Shown: piece after piece, positions 35,347 to 44,657 of the stretch
Layout: every line of letters begins with the position of its first letter
How positions within the stretch are numbered: position 1 is the first letter of the stretch
Source: Streptomyces sp. V2I9
GTDB lineage: Bacteria > Actinomycetota > Actinomycetes > Streptomycetales > Streptomycetaceae
Assembly: GCF_030817475.1 (NCBI RefSeq)
Contig: NZ_JAUSZJ010000002.1
Location: 3,796,626-3,860,625 of the forward strand
DNA: 64,000 nucleotides
Reading direction: 5' to 3'
Made by a program: the position numbers and the translations under genes
The notes under the pieces: model-generated
The model's database searches: none
The model's input: only the letters and a program-made list of their open reading frames with translations
What the model was told of the DNA's origin: nothing

Positions 35347-38300
35347 GTGAGCATGAAGGCGACCGAGGGGGCCGATCCGTTCGGGACGGCACGGCTGCGG
35401 CGCGGCGTGCTCGACGCGTGGGGCGCCGGGCCCGCCCGGTTCCGGGAGGACGCCAACGCCGAGGAGGACCTCGCGCTCGGCGGCTACCGCGACCGCCTCG
35501 TCGTCGAGCTGGCCCAGAACGCCGCCGACGCCGCCGCCCGCGCCCGCGTCCCCGGCAGGCTCCGCCTCACCCTGCACCCCGCCGCCCCCGGCGACCCGGA
35601 CGGCCGCTGTGTCCTGGCCGCCGCCAACACCGGAGCCCCGCTCGACGCCACCGGCGTGGAGTCCCTGTCCACCCTGCGGGCCTCCGCCAAGCGCGAGGGC
35701 CACGAGTCCGCCGTGGGCCGCTTCGGCGTCGGGTTCGCCGCCGTCCTCGCGGTCAGCGACGAGCCCGCCGTCCTCGGCGTCCACGGCGGCGTCCGCTGGT
35801 CCCTGGCCGAGGCCCGCGAGCTGGCCCGTCGGGCGGCCGTCGGCTCCCCCGGCCTCGGGGACGAGCTGCGCCGCCGCGACGGACACGTACCGCTGCTGCG
35901 CCTGCCGCTGCCGGCCGAGGGCTCCGCGCCCCGGGGGTACGACACCGTCGTCGTGCTGCCGCTGCGCGACGGCACCGCCGAGGATCTGGTGGCGCGGCTG
36001 CTGGCCGACGTGGACGACGCGCTGCTGCTCACCCTGCCCGGCCTGGTCGAGGTCGTCATCGAGACCCCGGACTGGACGCGGACCCTGACCCGCTCGGTGC
36101 ACGGTCCGTACACGCACGTCGATGACTCCGCGCGCGGCCTGAACCGCTGGCGCACGGTCTTCCGCCACGGGCCCGTCGAGCCCGCCCTGCTCGCCGACCG
36201 GCCGGTCGAGGAGCGGCTGCGCCCGCACTGGTCGGTGACCTGGGCGGTCCCGGTCGACGAGGAAGGCGCCCCGCTCCATCCCCGTACGGCGCCCGTCGTG
36301 CACGCCCCGACGCCCACCGACGAACCCCTCGGCATCCCCGCCCTGCTCATCGCCTCCCTTCCGCTGGACACCGCCCGCCGGCACCCCGCACCGGGGCCGC
36401 TGACCGACTTCCTGGTGGAGCGGGCGGCCGACGCGTACGCCGAACTGCTCGGCCACTGGCGGCCGGTGTCGACCGGGACCATCGATCTGGTGCCCGGCCG
36501 GCTCGGCAAGGGCGGGCTCGACGGCGCTCTGCGCGGCGCGATCCTGGACCGGCTGCCCCGCGTCGCCTTCCTGGAGCCCGCCGCTCCCCGCGGCCCCGAG
36601 GCCGAGCCGGTGTGGGCGGACGGCTGGGAACAGGAGCAGGACGGGGAACGGGACCGTCCGGAGGACACCGCATCCGATGCCCGGGCCCTGCGGCCCGTGG
36701 AGGCCGAGGTCGTGGAGGGGGTCGGAGCCGAGACCGTACGGGTGCTCGCCGAGGTGCTGCCCTGCCTGCTGCCCGCCGGCCTGGAACGGCGTACCGAGCT
36801 GCGCACCCTCGGGGTGGCCCGCGTCCCGCTGACCGAGGCGATCGACCGCCTCGCCGGACTGGAGCGCGACCCCGCCTGGTGGCACCGGCTCTACGACAGC
36901 CTCGCGGGCACCGACCCCGACCGGCTCACCGGCCTCCCCGTCCCGCTCGCGGGCGACCCGGAGGGCCAGCGGGCGGGCCGCCCGCCGCGCACCGTGATCG
37001 GGCCGCGCCAGATCCTGCTGCCCCTCCCGGACGCGCTCACCGGACCCGTGCTCGGCCGGCTCTCCCGGCTCGGACTCAAGGTCGCCCACCCGGACGCCGT
37101 GCACCCCCTGCTGGAGAAGCTCGGGGCCCTGCCCGCCACCCCCCGCGCCGTCCTGACGACCCCTCAGGTGCGGGCGGCCGTCGCGGGATCGCTCGACGCG
37201 GGTGAGATCTGGGACGAGGACGCGCTCGACGCCGACGAACTGGCGGAGACCGTCCTCACCCTGGTGCGCGACGCCGAACTCGCCCCCGGCGACGAGCCCT
37301 GGCTCGGCGCGCTCGCCCTCCCCGACGAGGACGGCGAACCGGCCCCGGCGGGCGAACTCGTCCTTCCCGCAAGCCCGTTCGCGCACGTCATGCGTGAGGG
37401 GGAACTGGGCTTCGTCGACCAGGAGCTGGCCGACCGCTGGGGCGAAGCCCCGCTCACCGCCTGCGGGGTGCTCGCCACCTTCGCCCTCGTGCGGGCCACC
37501 GACGTCGTCCTCGACCCGGACGAACTGGAGCCCCGCGACGGCGACTTCGCCGAACCGGACGACGCCGGGCTGCTGGACGCCGTCGACGTGTGGTGCGAGG
37601 ACCTGCTCGACCAGCTGCCCGAGACCCCGGTGCCACCCGTCGCCACCGAGATCGTCGCCGTACGGGACCTGGACCTGGTGGACGACGACGCCTGGCCGCA
37701 GGCGCTCGCCCTGCTGGCGCAGCCGCCGTTGCGCGACGCGCTGACCCAGCCGGTGCGGGTGCTCCTCCCGGACGGCACGACACGGTCCGTGCGCCCCTAC
37801 ACCGCGTGGTGGCTGCGCGACCACCCCGTGCTGGACGGCCGCCGCCCGGCCGGACTGCGCGCGGCGGGCGGCGATCCCCGGCTGGCCGGGCTGTACGACG
37901 CGGTGGACGCGACCGGCTTCGACGACACCGAGGTGCTGCGGGCCCTCGGCGTGCGGACCTCGGTGGACGCCCTCCTGGACGAGCCGGGCGGCGCGGCCGA
38001 ACTGCTGGGCCGCCTCGCCGACGAGGACCGCCCCGTCACCCCCGTACACCTGCACGCGCTCTACACGGCACTGGCCGAACTGGACCCGGACCAGGTGACG
38101 CTGCCGGACGAGCTGCGGGCGGTGGTGGACGGCGAGGTGACGGTGGTCGACGCTGCCGACGCCGTGATCGCGGACGCCCCCGACGTCCTGCCGCTCACCG
38201 AGGGCCTGCCCCTGCTCCCGGTCGCCCCGTCCCGCGCCGCCGACCTGGCCGACCTGCTCCAGGTGCGGCGCCTCGGCGAGACCGTCGAGGCGGACGTCAC

Positions 38301-38580
38301 CAGCGAGGGCGAGGAGCACTGCGTACCGGAGGCGGTCCGCGTCCTGCTCGGCGCCCGCACCCCGGACACGTACGTCGAGCACGCCGAACTCCGCGCGGGC
38401 GGCATCGAACTGGACTGGCGCCGCACGCCGGACGGCACCGTCCACGCCGCGACCCTGGAGGGCGTGGCGGCCGGCCTGGCCTGGGCGGCGGGCCAGTGGC
38501 CCCGCCGCTTCGAGGTCGCGGCCCTGCTGGAGGACCCGTCCCGGACGGCGGAACTGGCGCGGGACCGCTGGTTCGACTGA
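35347..38580 (+). CDS. Large sacsin/HSP90-like GHKL ATPase
   Basis: A 1077-residue protein from GTG 35347 (GGAG nine bases upstream; ATG 35353 possible). The N-terminal 200 residues are a GHKL ATP-binding domain: N-box VVELAQNAADAAARA, G1-like AAANTGAPLDATGVESL, and G2 AVGRFGVGFAAVLAVSDEP. The rest is acidic, Leu/Ala-rich and repeat-like, with no HSP90 middle domain I can name. By analogy to sacsin N-domains it may act as a chaperone-like ATPase. It is soluble, and no signal or membrane segments are seen. Confidence 0.85.
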   Translation: MSMKATEGADPFGTARLRRGVLDAWGAGPARFREDANAEEDLALGGYRDRLVVELAQNAADAAARARVPGRLRLTLHPAAPGDPDGRCVLAAANTGAPLDATGVESLSTLRASAKREGHESAVGRFGVGFAAVLAVSDEPAVLGVHGGVRWSLAEARELARRAAVGSPGLGDELRRRDGHVPLLRLPLPAEGSAPRGYDTVVVLPLRDGTAEDLVARLLADVDDALLLTLPGLVEVVIETPDWTRTLTRSVHGPYTHVDDSARGLNRWRTVFRHGPVEPALLADRPVEERLRPHWSVTWAVPVDEEGAPLHPRTAPVVHAPTPTDEPLGIPALLIASLPLDTARRHPAPGPLTDFLVERAADAYAELLGHWRPVSTGTIDLVPGRLGKGGLDGALRGAILDRLPRVAFLEPAAPRGPEAEPVWADGWEQEQDGERDRPEDTASDARALRPVEAEVVEGVGAETVRVLAEVLPCLLPAGLERRTELRTLGVARVPLTEAIDRLAGLERDPAWWHRLYDSLAGTDPDRLTGLPVPLAGDPEGQRAGRPPRTVIGPRQILLPLPDALTGPVLGRLSRLGLKVAHPDAVHPLLEKLGALPATPRAVLTTPQVRAAVAGSLDAGEIWDEDALDADELAETVLTLVRDAELAPGDEPWLGALALPDEDGEPAPAGELVLPASPFAHVMREGELGFVDQELADRWGEAPLTACGVLATFALVRATDVVLDPDELEPRDGDFAEPDDAGLLDAVDVWCEDLLDQLPETPVPPVATEIVAVRDLDLVDDDAWPQALALLAQPPLRDALTQPVRVLLPDGTTRSVRPYTAWWLRDHPVLDGRRPAGLRAAGGDPRLAGLYDAVDATGFDDTEVLRALGVRTSVDALLDEPGGAAELLGRLADEDRPVTPVHLHALYTALAELDPDQVTLPDELRAVVDGEVTVVDAADAVIADAPDVLPLTEGLPLLPVAPSRAADLADLLQVRRLGETVEADVTSEGEEHCVPEAVRVLLGARTPDTYVEHAELRAGGIELDWRRTPDGTVHAATLEGVAAGLAWAAGQWPRRFEVAALLEDPSRTAELARDRWFD

Positions 38581-38678
38581 GCCGGCCGGGCGGGGGCCGG
38601 TGGGCGGACGGGGCGCGGATCAGGTGGCTTCACAGAAAAATCATGGATGTGTACAACCGTTCACCTGGTTTGCCGGTC

Positions 38679-38709
38679 TGATCCAGTGAGCCAAGAGGCT
38701 CATGGATCA
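38679..38709 (+). promoter_or_regulatory. Bulged hairpin in the leader of the DUF5707 gene
   Basis: TGATCCAGTGAGCC (38679-38692) pairs with GGCTCATGGATCA (38697-38709) with one bulged base and an AAGA loop. It lies 64-94 bases before the ATG, behind an AT-richer stretch at 38628-38670 that could be the promoter. It could be an attenuator, an mRNA-stability element or an operator. Confidence 0.4.
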
Positions 38710-38772
38710 GATGGGCCCCGCCGGGCTGACGACACAAGCGCGCCCCGGGGCCCCTTCTCCACTTGGGGACAC

Positions 38773-39630
38773 ATGCGTATTCGTGCCACCGTGGCCGCTG
38801 TCACCGGCGCCCTGGCCCTTTCCGCTTTCGCAGTGCCGGCCGCGCAGGCCGATGACGGTCGCTCCTGGACCGTGGACCGCGGCTTCACCGCCTTCCAGCC
38901 CTCGGCGGGGGAGAAGTCGCAGCGTGCCTTCGCCGCCACCGAGTTCGGCAACGGCAAGATCACCTCGGCGGTCGTCAACGGCGGCAAGCCGATCGTGGTC
39001 GGCACCAAGTCGAAGCAGACGGTGCCCTACACCGTGACGGCCACCGACGACTCCGGCATCGCCGGTGCCGCCGCGTTCATCTGGATCGGCTCGTCCATCG
39101 ACGACGAGGACAGCTTCGGCTTCGGTCCGAACGAGAAGTCGATCTCCTGCAAGGTGGTCAACACCACCACCACGACCTGCAAGGGCACCATCACGCTCGA
39201 CCCGGCCTTCCTGATCAGCTCGGACGCGACCTGGTGGCGCGTCGGTGCCGCCGCCGGCGCCAACGACGGCGAGGAGATCTCGCAGGACGTCGTCTCCAAG
39301 GTCCGCGTCCAGCGCTTCTCCAAGCTGACCGTGAACGCTTCGCCCGAGCCGGTGAAGAAGGGCAAGACCATCACGGTCACCGGCAAGCTGACCCGTGCGA
39401 ACTGGGACACCGGTACGTACAAGGGCTACAGCAACCAGTCCGTGAAGCTCCAGTTCAAGAAGAAGGGCGCCAAGAGCTACACGACGGTCAAGACCGTCAA
39501 GACCAGCTCCACCGGCACCCTGAAGACCACCGTCAAGGCCTCGTCCGACGGTCACTGGCGTTACAGCTTCGCCGGTACGCCGAGCACCCCGGCCGTCTCG
39601 GCCGCCGGTGACTACCTCGACGTGAAGTAG
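38773..39630 (+). CDS. Secreted DUF5707 domain protein
   Basis: A 285-residue protein with a clear Sec signal (RIRATVAAVTGALALSAFAV, cleavage after AQA near 24). The mature part contains the DUF5707 pattern (ITSAVVNGGKPIVVGTKSKQ, then YTVTATDDSGIAG) and a Lys/Thr-rich Ig-like C-terminal half (KGKTITVTGKLTRANWDTG). Function unknown; probably an abundant surface or extracellular protein. GGGGACAC precedes the ATG at 38773. A strong terminator follows. Confidence 0.87.
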   Translation: MRIRATVAAVTGALALSAFAVPAAQADDGRSWTVDRGFTAFQPSAGEKSQRAFAATEFGNGKITSAVVNGGKPIVVGTKSKQTVPYTVTATDDSGIAGAAAFIWIGSSIDDEDSFGFGPNEKSISCKVVNTTTTTCKGTITLDPAFLISSDATWWRVGAAAGANDGEEISQDVVSKVRVQRFSKLTVNASPEPVKKGKTITVTGKLTRANWDTGTYKGYSNQSVKLQFKKKGAKSYTTVKTVKTSSTGTLKTTVKASSDGHWRYSFAGTPSTPAVSAAGDYLDVK

Positions 39631-39644
39631 TAGCCGCAGGCATA

Positions 39645-39690
39645 CGGAGAAGCCCCCGGGAGGACCACCGTCCTCCCGGGGGCTTCTCCG
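39645..39690. terminator. Bidirectional hairpin terminator
   Basis: A perfect 20-base stem (39645-39664 with 39671-39690) with a 6-base loop lies between the converging DUF5707 and P-type ATPase genes, 15 bases from each stop. Confidence 0.9.
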
Positions 39691-39705
39691 TGTCCGTGGC
39701 CGGCC

Positions 39706-42300
39706 CTACGCCCGGAAGCGCCGCCCCACCCAGCGCCAGACGAACTCCAGCGCGACGGCCGCCGCAGCCGCGATGCCGACCGCCGCCCACGGCATCACCG
39801 ACCCCACCAGCTTCAGCGCGAAGAAGTCCTGGAGCCACGGCACCACGAGCACGATCAGGAAGCCGAGCCCCATCGCCGCCACCAGCGCGACGCGCCACCA
39901 GGTGTAGGGGCGGGCGATGATCGCCAGGACGTACATCGAGACCAGGAACAGCGCCAGCGTCGCCGCGCTCGTCTCGGCCTCCAGCACGCCGTCGCCGGAG
40001 TAGTGGTGGCGGGCCAGCAGGTACGTGACGAAGGTGGCCGTCGCCGCGATGGCACCGGAGGGGATCGCGTACCGCATGACCCGGCGTACGAAGTGGGGCT
40101 GTGCGCGCTCCTTGTTCGGCGCGAGGGCCAGGAAGAACGCCGGGACGCCGATGGTCAGCGTCGACAGCAGGGTCAGGTGCCTCGGCAGGAACGGGTACTC
40201 CACCTGGGTGCAGACCACCAGGACGGCCAGCAGCACCGAGTAGACCGTCTTCGTCAGGAAGAGCGTTGCGACGCGGGTGATGTTGCCGATCACCCGGCGG
40301 CCCTCGGCCACCACCGAGGGCAGCGTTGCGAAGCTGTTGTTCAGCAGCACGATCTGCGCCACCGCGCGCGTCGCCTCCGAGCCCGAGCCCATCGAGACGC
40401 CGATGTCCGCGTCCTTGAGCGCGAGGACGTCGTTCACGCCGTCGCCGGTCATCGCGACCGTGTGGCCGCGCGACTGGAGGGCGGCCACCATGTCGCGCTT
40501 CTGCTGCGGGGTGACCCGGCCGAAGACCGCGTTCCGCTCCAGGGCCGTGGCCATCTCGTCCGGGTCGCTCGGCAGCCGGCGGGCGTCCAGGGTGTTCTCC
40601 GCGCCCGCGAGGCCCAGCTTCCCGGCGACCGCGCCGACCGAGACCGCGTTGTCGCCGGAGATGACCTTGGCGGCCACGTTCTGGTCCGCGAAGTACGCGA
40701 GCGTGTCGCCCGCGTCCGGGCGCAGCCGCTGCTCCAGGACCACCAGGGCGGTGGGGGATGCTTCGGAGGCCACGCCGGGCGCGTCCAGTTCACCGCCCGG
40801 TACGCGGGCCAGCAGGAGGACCCGCAGGCCCTGCTCGTTGAGCTGCTCGATCTGCCCGAGGACCGGGTCGCCCTCGGGGAGCAGGACGTCGGGTGCGCCG
40901 AGCAGCCAGGCGGAGCCCGTCCCGTCCGGCTCGGTGAACGCCGCGCCGCTGTACTTGCGCGCCGAGGAGAACGGCATCGCGTCGGTGACCGTCCACGCCG
41001 TCGCGCTCCCGCCGTCCGCACCGCTGCCGTCCGCGTCGCCGCGTTCCGTGCCGTTCCCGCCCACGTCGCCGCCATCCGCCGGGTACGCGTCGATGATGGC
41101 CTGGAGGCTGGCGTTGGGCCGCGGGTCCGAGGAGCCGAAGGCCCGCAGCACTCGCTGGACGTACGCCTCGTCGCCCCCGTGCAGCGGCCGGACCTCGCTG
41201 ACGTCCATGCCGCCCTCGGTGAGCGTTCCCGTCTTGTCCAGGCAGACCACGTCCACGCGGGCGAGCCCCTCGATGGCGGGCAGTTCCTGGACCAGGCACT
41301 GCTTGCGGCCGAGCCGGACGACTCCGATGGCGAAGGCCACCGACGTCAGCAGGACCAGCCCCTCGGGGATCATCGGGACGATGCCGCCGACCGTCCGGGC
41401 GATGGAGTCCTTGACGTTGGTGTCCTTCACGACGAGCTGGCTGATGATCAGCCCGATCGCCGTCGGGACCATCATCCACGTGACGTACTTCAGGATCGTG
41501 CTGATGCCGCTGCGCAGTTCGGAGTGGACCAGCGTGAAGCGCGACGCCTCCTCCGCGAGCTGTGCGGCGTACGCCTCGCGGCCCACCTTGGTCGCGGTGA
41601 ACGCCCCGCCGCCCGCGACGACGAAGCTGCCGGACATCACCTGGTCCCCGGCGCGCTTGACCACCGGGTCGGCCTCGCCGGTGAGCAGCGACTCGTCGAT
41701 CTCCAGGCTGTCGGCCTCCGCGACCGTGCCGTCCACGACGACCTTGTCACCCGGCCCCAGCTCGACGAGGTCGCCGAGGACGATCTCGGAGGTGGAGATC
41801 TCGGCGGCCACCCCGTCACGGCGCACGGTCGGTTTCGCCTCACCGATCACCGCGAGGCTGTCCAGGGTCTTCTTGGCCCGCCACTCCTGGATGATGCCGA
41901 TGCCGGTGTTGGCGACGATCACGAAGCCGAAGAGGCTGTCCTGGATCGGCGCGACGAACAGCATGATCACCCAGAGCACGCCGATGATCAGGTTGAACCG
42001 GGTGAAGACGTTGGCCCGGACGATCTCGGTGACCGAGCGCGAGGAACGTACGGGTACGTCGTTGACCTCGCCGCGCGCGACCCGTTCGGCGACCTCGGCG
42101 CTGGTCAGGCCGGTCGCCCGGTGGGCCGGTGCCGGTGGCTCCATCGGGTGCACGGGATCGAGTTCCGCCCCCGCGTCGATCTTGGCCTGCCGGGAGGTCC
42201 CGGAGGTCCCGGAGCCCTCGGAGGTCCGGGAGGTTCCGGGGGGTTGCTTCCCGGGGCCGGGAGTCTGTCCCCCGGAGGAATCGAGTGCCCGCTGCGTCAT
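39706..42300 (-). CDS. HAD-IC P-type cation-transporting ATPase, CtpE-like
   Basis: An 864-residue P-type ATPase: TGEADPVVKRAGD actuator TGE, PEGLVLLTSVAFAIGVVRLGRKQCL helix 4, CLDKTGTLTEGGM phosphorylation site (near 353), and GDGVNDVLALKDADIGVSMGSGSEA. No CPC or HMA domain, so it is not a heavy-metal P1B pump. The PEGLVLL helix resembles mycobacterial CtpE, implicated in Ca2+ uptake; this is a family-level inference. A Gly/Asp-rich insertion (DGGDVGGNGTERGDADGSG, residues about 410-430) is probably a surface loop. The N-terminus is a Ser/Gly-rich tail. Confidence 0.9.
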   Translation of the reverse strand: MTQRALDSSGGQTPGPGKQPPGTSRTSEGSGTSGTSRQAKIDAGAELDPVHPMEPPAPAHRATGLTSAEVAERVARGEVNDVPVRSSRSVTEIVRANVFTRFNLIIGVLWVIMLFVAPIQDSLFGFVIVANTGIGIIQEWRAKKTLDSLAVIGEAKPTVRRDGVAAEISTSEIVLGDLVELGPGDKVVVDGTVAEADSLEIDESLLTGEADPVVKRAGDQVMSGSFVVAGGGAFTATKVGREAYAAQLAEEASRFTLVHSELRSGISTILKYVTWMMVPTAIGLIISQLVVKDTNVKDSIARTVGGIVPMIPEGLVLLTSVAFAIGVVRLGRKQCLVQELPAIEGLARVDVVCLDKTGTLTEGGMDVSEVRPLHGGDEAYVQRVLRAFGSSDPRPNASLQAIIDAYPADGGDVGGNGTERGDADGSGADGGSATAWTVTDAMPFSSARKYSGAAFTEPDGTGSAWLLGAPDVLLPEGDPVLGQIEQLNEQGLRVLLLARVPGGELDAPGVASEASPTALVVLEQRLRPDAGDTLAYFADQNVAAKVISGDNAVSVGAVAGKLGLAGAENTLDARRLPSDPDEMATALERNAVFGRVTPQQKRDMVAALQSRGHTVAMTGDGVNDVLALKDADIGVSMGSGSEATRAVAQIVLLNNSFATLPSVVAEGRRVIGNITRVATLFLTKTVYSVLLAVLVVCTQVEYPFLPRHLTLLSTLTIGVPAFFLALAPNKERAQPHFVRRVMRYAIPSGAIAATATFVTYLLARHHYSGDGVLEAETSAATLALFLVSMYVLAIIARPYTWWRVALVAAMGLGFLIVLVVPWLQDFFALKLVGSVMPWAAVGIAAAAAVALEFVWRWVGRRFRA

Positions 42301-42434
42301 GGGTCCGACGTTACGGGCGTGCCCGTGGAATCACCCACCGGGAGGGGTGAAGATCCGACCACGGGTGGAGGAAGTCGGGCCCCTGGTTGTACAGCGGCGA
42401 GGTCCGTCAGCCGCGTCGTCGGAGGAGGCCGAAC

Positions 42435-42536
42435 GTCACCCGCGTCGGCGCAGTTTCCCCCGCGTGACCGGTGCCGGCGGAGTTTCCCGCTCGTGACCGG
42501 CGTCGGCGGAGCTTTCCCCGTGTGACCGGCGTCAGC
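42435..42536. repeat. 29-base tandem repeat, about 3.5 copies
   Basis: Copies begin at 42435, 42464, 42493 and 42522 (last partial), exact 29-base spacing. The consensus starts GTGACCGGCGTCGGCGGAGT and ends TTTCCCCGY. The last copy runs into the stop codon of the DUF2530 gene. It sits between that gene and the promoter side of the CtpE-like ATPase. Confidence 0.85.
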
Positions 42537-42864
42537 CGTGTCCGTCGGTGCGGTCCGTTCGGCTGCCGCCCAGGGCGCTGCCCTCGGCCTCCGCGCCGGC
42601 GGCTTCCTTGGCCGCGACGCGGGCCGCGTGCCGCTTGAGTGCGGCGTCGCGTCCGCGCACGTACCAGATGCCGATCAGGCCGAGCCCGGCGCCGGCCAGC
42701 GGGGTCCACACCCACCAGGTGTGACCGCGGTCGGCGAACCAGCCGTAGAAGGGGAGCTGGGCGAGGAAGAGGACGAACCAGAGGATCGTGCCGCCGACCA
42801 CGGTGGCGACGACGGGGCCCTCCAGGGGTTCGGGCGCCTCGTGCTGCGGTGTCCACTTCTCCAT
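42532..42864 (-). CDS. DUF2530 small membrane protein
   Basis: A 110-residue protein with two transmembrane segments (VVATVVGGTILWFVLFLAQL and WWVWTPLAGAGLGLIGIWYV) separated by PFYGWFADRGHT, then a basic cytoplasmic tail (RGRDAALKRHAARVAAK). This matches DUF2530, an actinobacterial family of unknown function. Its stop lies inside the 29-base repeat array. Confidence 0.87.
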   Translation of the reverse strand: MEKWTPQHEAPEPLEGPVVATVVGGTILWFVLFLAQLPFYGWFADRGHTWWVWTPLAGAGLGLIGIWYVRGRDAALKRHAARVAAKEAAGAEAEGSALGGSRTDRTDGHG

Positions 42865-42979
42865 GTCCTCAGTGTATGGCCGGGTCGGAAGCGCCCGGAT
42901 CGGCGGGTACGAGGCGGCGGGGAGGCGTCCCGGACCGCGTTCGGGACGCCTCCCCGACCTAGGGGCACCAGGGGTCTAC

Positions 42980-43080
42980 GCGCGGAGATAGCGATCTTCG
43001 CTTGATGTATTCATACTGAATCTGCTTTGGGTTGGCTCGAATTCTTCGTCTGAACATCCAAAAGCGATCACCTTTCGTCC
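42980..43080 (+). promoter_or_regulatory. AT-rich promoter region of the purine permease
   Basis: A markedly AT-richer stretch in an otherwise 70 percent GC context. ATTCA-TAC-TGAAT (43009-43021) is an inverted repeat and a possible operator. No riboswitch core could be recognised by eye. Confidence 0.4.
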
Positions 43081-43139
43081 CTTTGCTGCCCGCCTGGCAG
43101 TGCCCCGCCTTACCTCCCTACGTACGACTGAGGTCACCC

Positions 43140-44594
43140 ATGTCCCCCTCGGCCACCGCTCCGGTCGACTCCCCGCCCCCGTCGGCTCCGCAGCCCCAGG
43201 GCAGCCTGGACCGGTTCTTCAAGATCTCCGAGCGGGGGTCCACCGTCGCCCGCGAGTTCCGCGGCGGGTTCGCCACGTTCTTCGCGATGGCGTACATCAT
43301 CGTGCTCAACCCGATCATCCTGGGCAGCGCGAAGGACATGTACGGCCACCAGCTCGACAACGGGCAGCTGGTCACCGCCACCGTGCTGTCCGCCGCCTTC
43401 TCCACCCTGCTGATGGGCGTCATCGGCAACGTGCCGATCGCGCTCGCGGCCGGCCTCGGCGTCAACACCGTCGTCGCGCTTCAGCTCGCCCCCCGGATGA
43501 GCTGGCCCGACGCGATGGGCATGGTCGTCCTCGCGGGCATCGTGGTGATGCTGCTGGTCGCCACCGGGCTGCGGGAACGCGTGATGAACGCGGTGCCGAA
43601 ATCGCTCCGCAAGGGCATCGCGATCGGTATCGGCCTCTTCATCCTGCTGATCGGCCTCGTCGACTCGGGCTTCGTCTCGCGCATGCCGGACGCCGCGCAC
43701 ACCACCGTGCCGCTCCAGCTCGGCGGCGACGGTCACCTCAACGGCTGGCCGGTGCTGGTCTTCGTGCTCGGCGCGCTGCTCACGCTCGCGCTGATCGTGC
43801 GCAAGGTGCCCGGCGCGATCCTGATCTCGATCGTCGCCATGACGGCCGTCGCCGTGGTCATCGACGTGATCGCGGACCTGCCCGCCGGGGCGTGGGGCCT
43901 GACGACGCCCGCGTGGCCGGGCAGCCCGGTCTCCACACCGGACTTCGGGCTCCTCGGCGAGGTCAGCCTGTTCGGCGGCTTCGAGAAGGTCGGCATCCTG
44001 ACGGGCGTCCTGTTCGTCTTCACCGTGCTGCTGTCCTGCTTCTTCGACGCGATGGGCACCATCCTCGGCGTCGGGGACGAGGCGAAGCTGATGGACCAGG
44101 ACGGCAACTTCCCCGGCATCAACAAGGTGCTGCTCGTGGACGGCCTCGCGGTCGCCGCGGGCGGTGCGAGCTCCTCCTCCGCCACCACGTGCTTCGTGGA
44201 GTCCACGGCGGGCGTCGGCGAGGGCGCCCGCACCGGACTGGCGAGCGTCGTGACCGGTCTGCTCTTCTCGGTGGCGCTGTTCCTCACACCGCTGGCGACC
44301 ATGGTCCCGTCGCAGGCGGCCACGCCCGCCCTGCTGGCGGTCGGCTTCCTGATCATCGCGGGCTCGGTGCGGGACATCGACTGGAGCGACTACACGCTGT
44401 CGATCCCGGCGTTCCTCGCGATGCTGATGATGCCGTTCACGTACTCGATCACCAACGGCATCGGCATCGGCTTCATCGCCTTCTCCGTGCTGCGGCTGGC
44501 GGCCGGTCGCGGCCGTGAGGTCCCGGCGGCCATGTACGCGGTGTCGGCGGTGTTCGTCTTCTACTACGCGATGCCGGCGCTCGGCCTCACGTGA
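43140..44594 (+). CDS. NCS2 family purine permease (AzgA-like)
   Basis: A 484-residue permease with 12-14 helices. FFKISERGSTVAREFRGGFATFFAMAYIIVLNP, NVPIALAAGLGVNTVVAL and GDEAKLMDQDGNFPGINKVLLVDGLA are the AzgA/COG2252 hallmarks of hypoxanthine-guanine-adenine proton symporters. ATG at 43140 is chosen because the open frame upstream runs through the AT-rich promoter. It stands alone; no purine-catabolism genes adjoin. Confidence 0.92.
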   Translation: MSPSATAPVDSPPPSAPQPQGSLDRFFKISERGSTVAREFRGGFATFFAMAYIIVLNPIILGSAKDMYGHQLDNGQLVTATVLSAAFSTLLMGVIGNVPIALAAGLGVNTVVALQLAPRMSWPDAMGMVVLAGIVVMLLVATGLRERVMNAVPKSLRKGIAIGIGLFILLIGLVDSGFVSRMPDAAHTTVPLQLGGDGHLNGWPVLVFVLGALLTLALIVRKVPGAILISIVAMTAVAVVIDVIADLPAGAWGLTTPAWPGSPVSTPDFGLLGEVSLFGGFEKVGILTGVLFVFTVLLSCFFDAMGTILGVGDEAKLMDQDGNFPGINKVLLVDGLAVAAGGASSSSATTCFVESTAGVGEGARTGLASVVTGLLFSVALFLTPLATMVPSQAATPALLAVGFLIIAGSVRDIDWSDYTLSIPAFLAMLMMPFTYSITNGIGIGFIAFSVLRLAAGRGREVPAAMYAVSAVFVFYYAMPALGLT

Positions 44595-44657
44595 GCGGAG
44601 GCGTCGTCACGTGCCTCGGTCGTCGTGCGCCTCGGCTGACCCGGGACGTCGCACCCC

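Noticed and set aside
33735..35456. N-terminal extension of the MFS frame by about 570 codons
   Set aside because: The upstream part is antisense to DUF3027 and lacks hydrophobic or conserved sequence; GTG 33734 fits the MFS family.
35209..38445. A 1078-codon open frame on the minus strand opposite the sacsin-like ATPase gene
   Set aside because: It is the GC-bias shadow of the + strand gene, with no recognisable motifs or codon preference of its own.
42435..42536. 29-base repeat array as a CRISPR
   Set aside because: Copies abut with no spacers; it is a simple tandem repeat.
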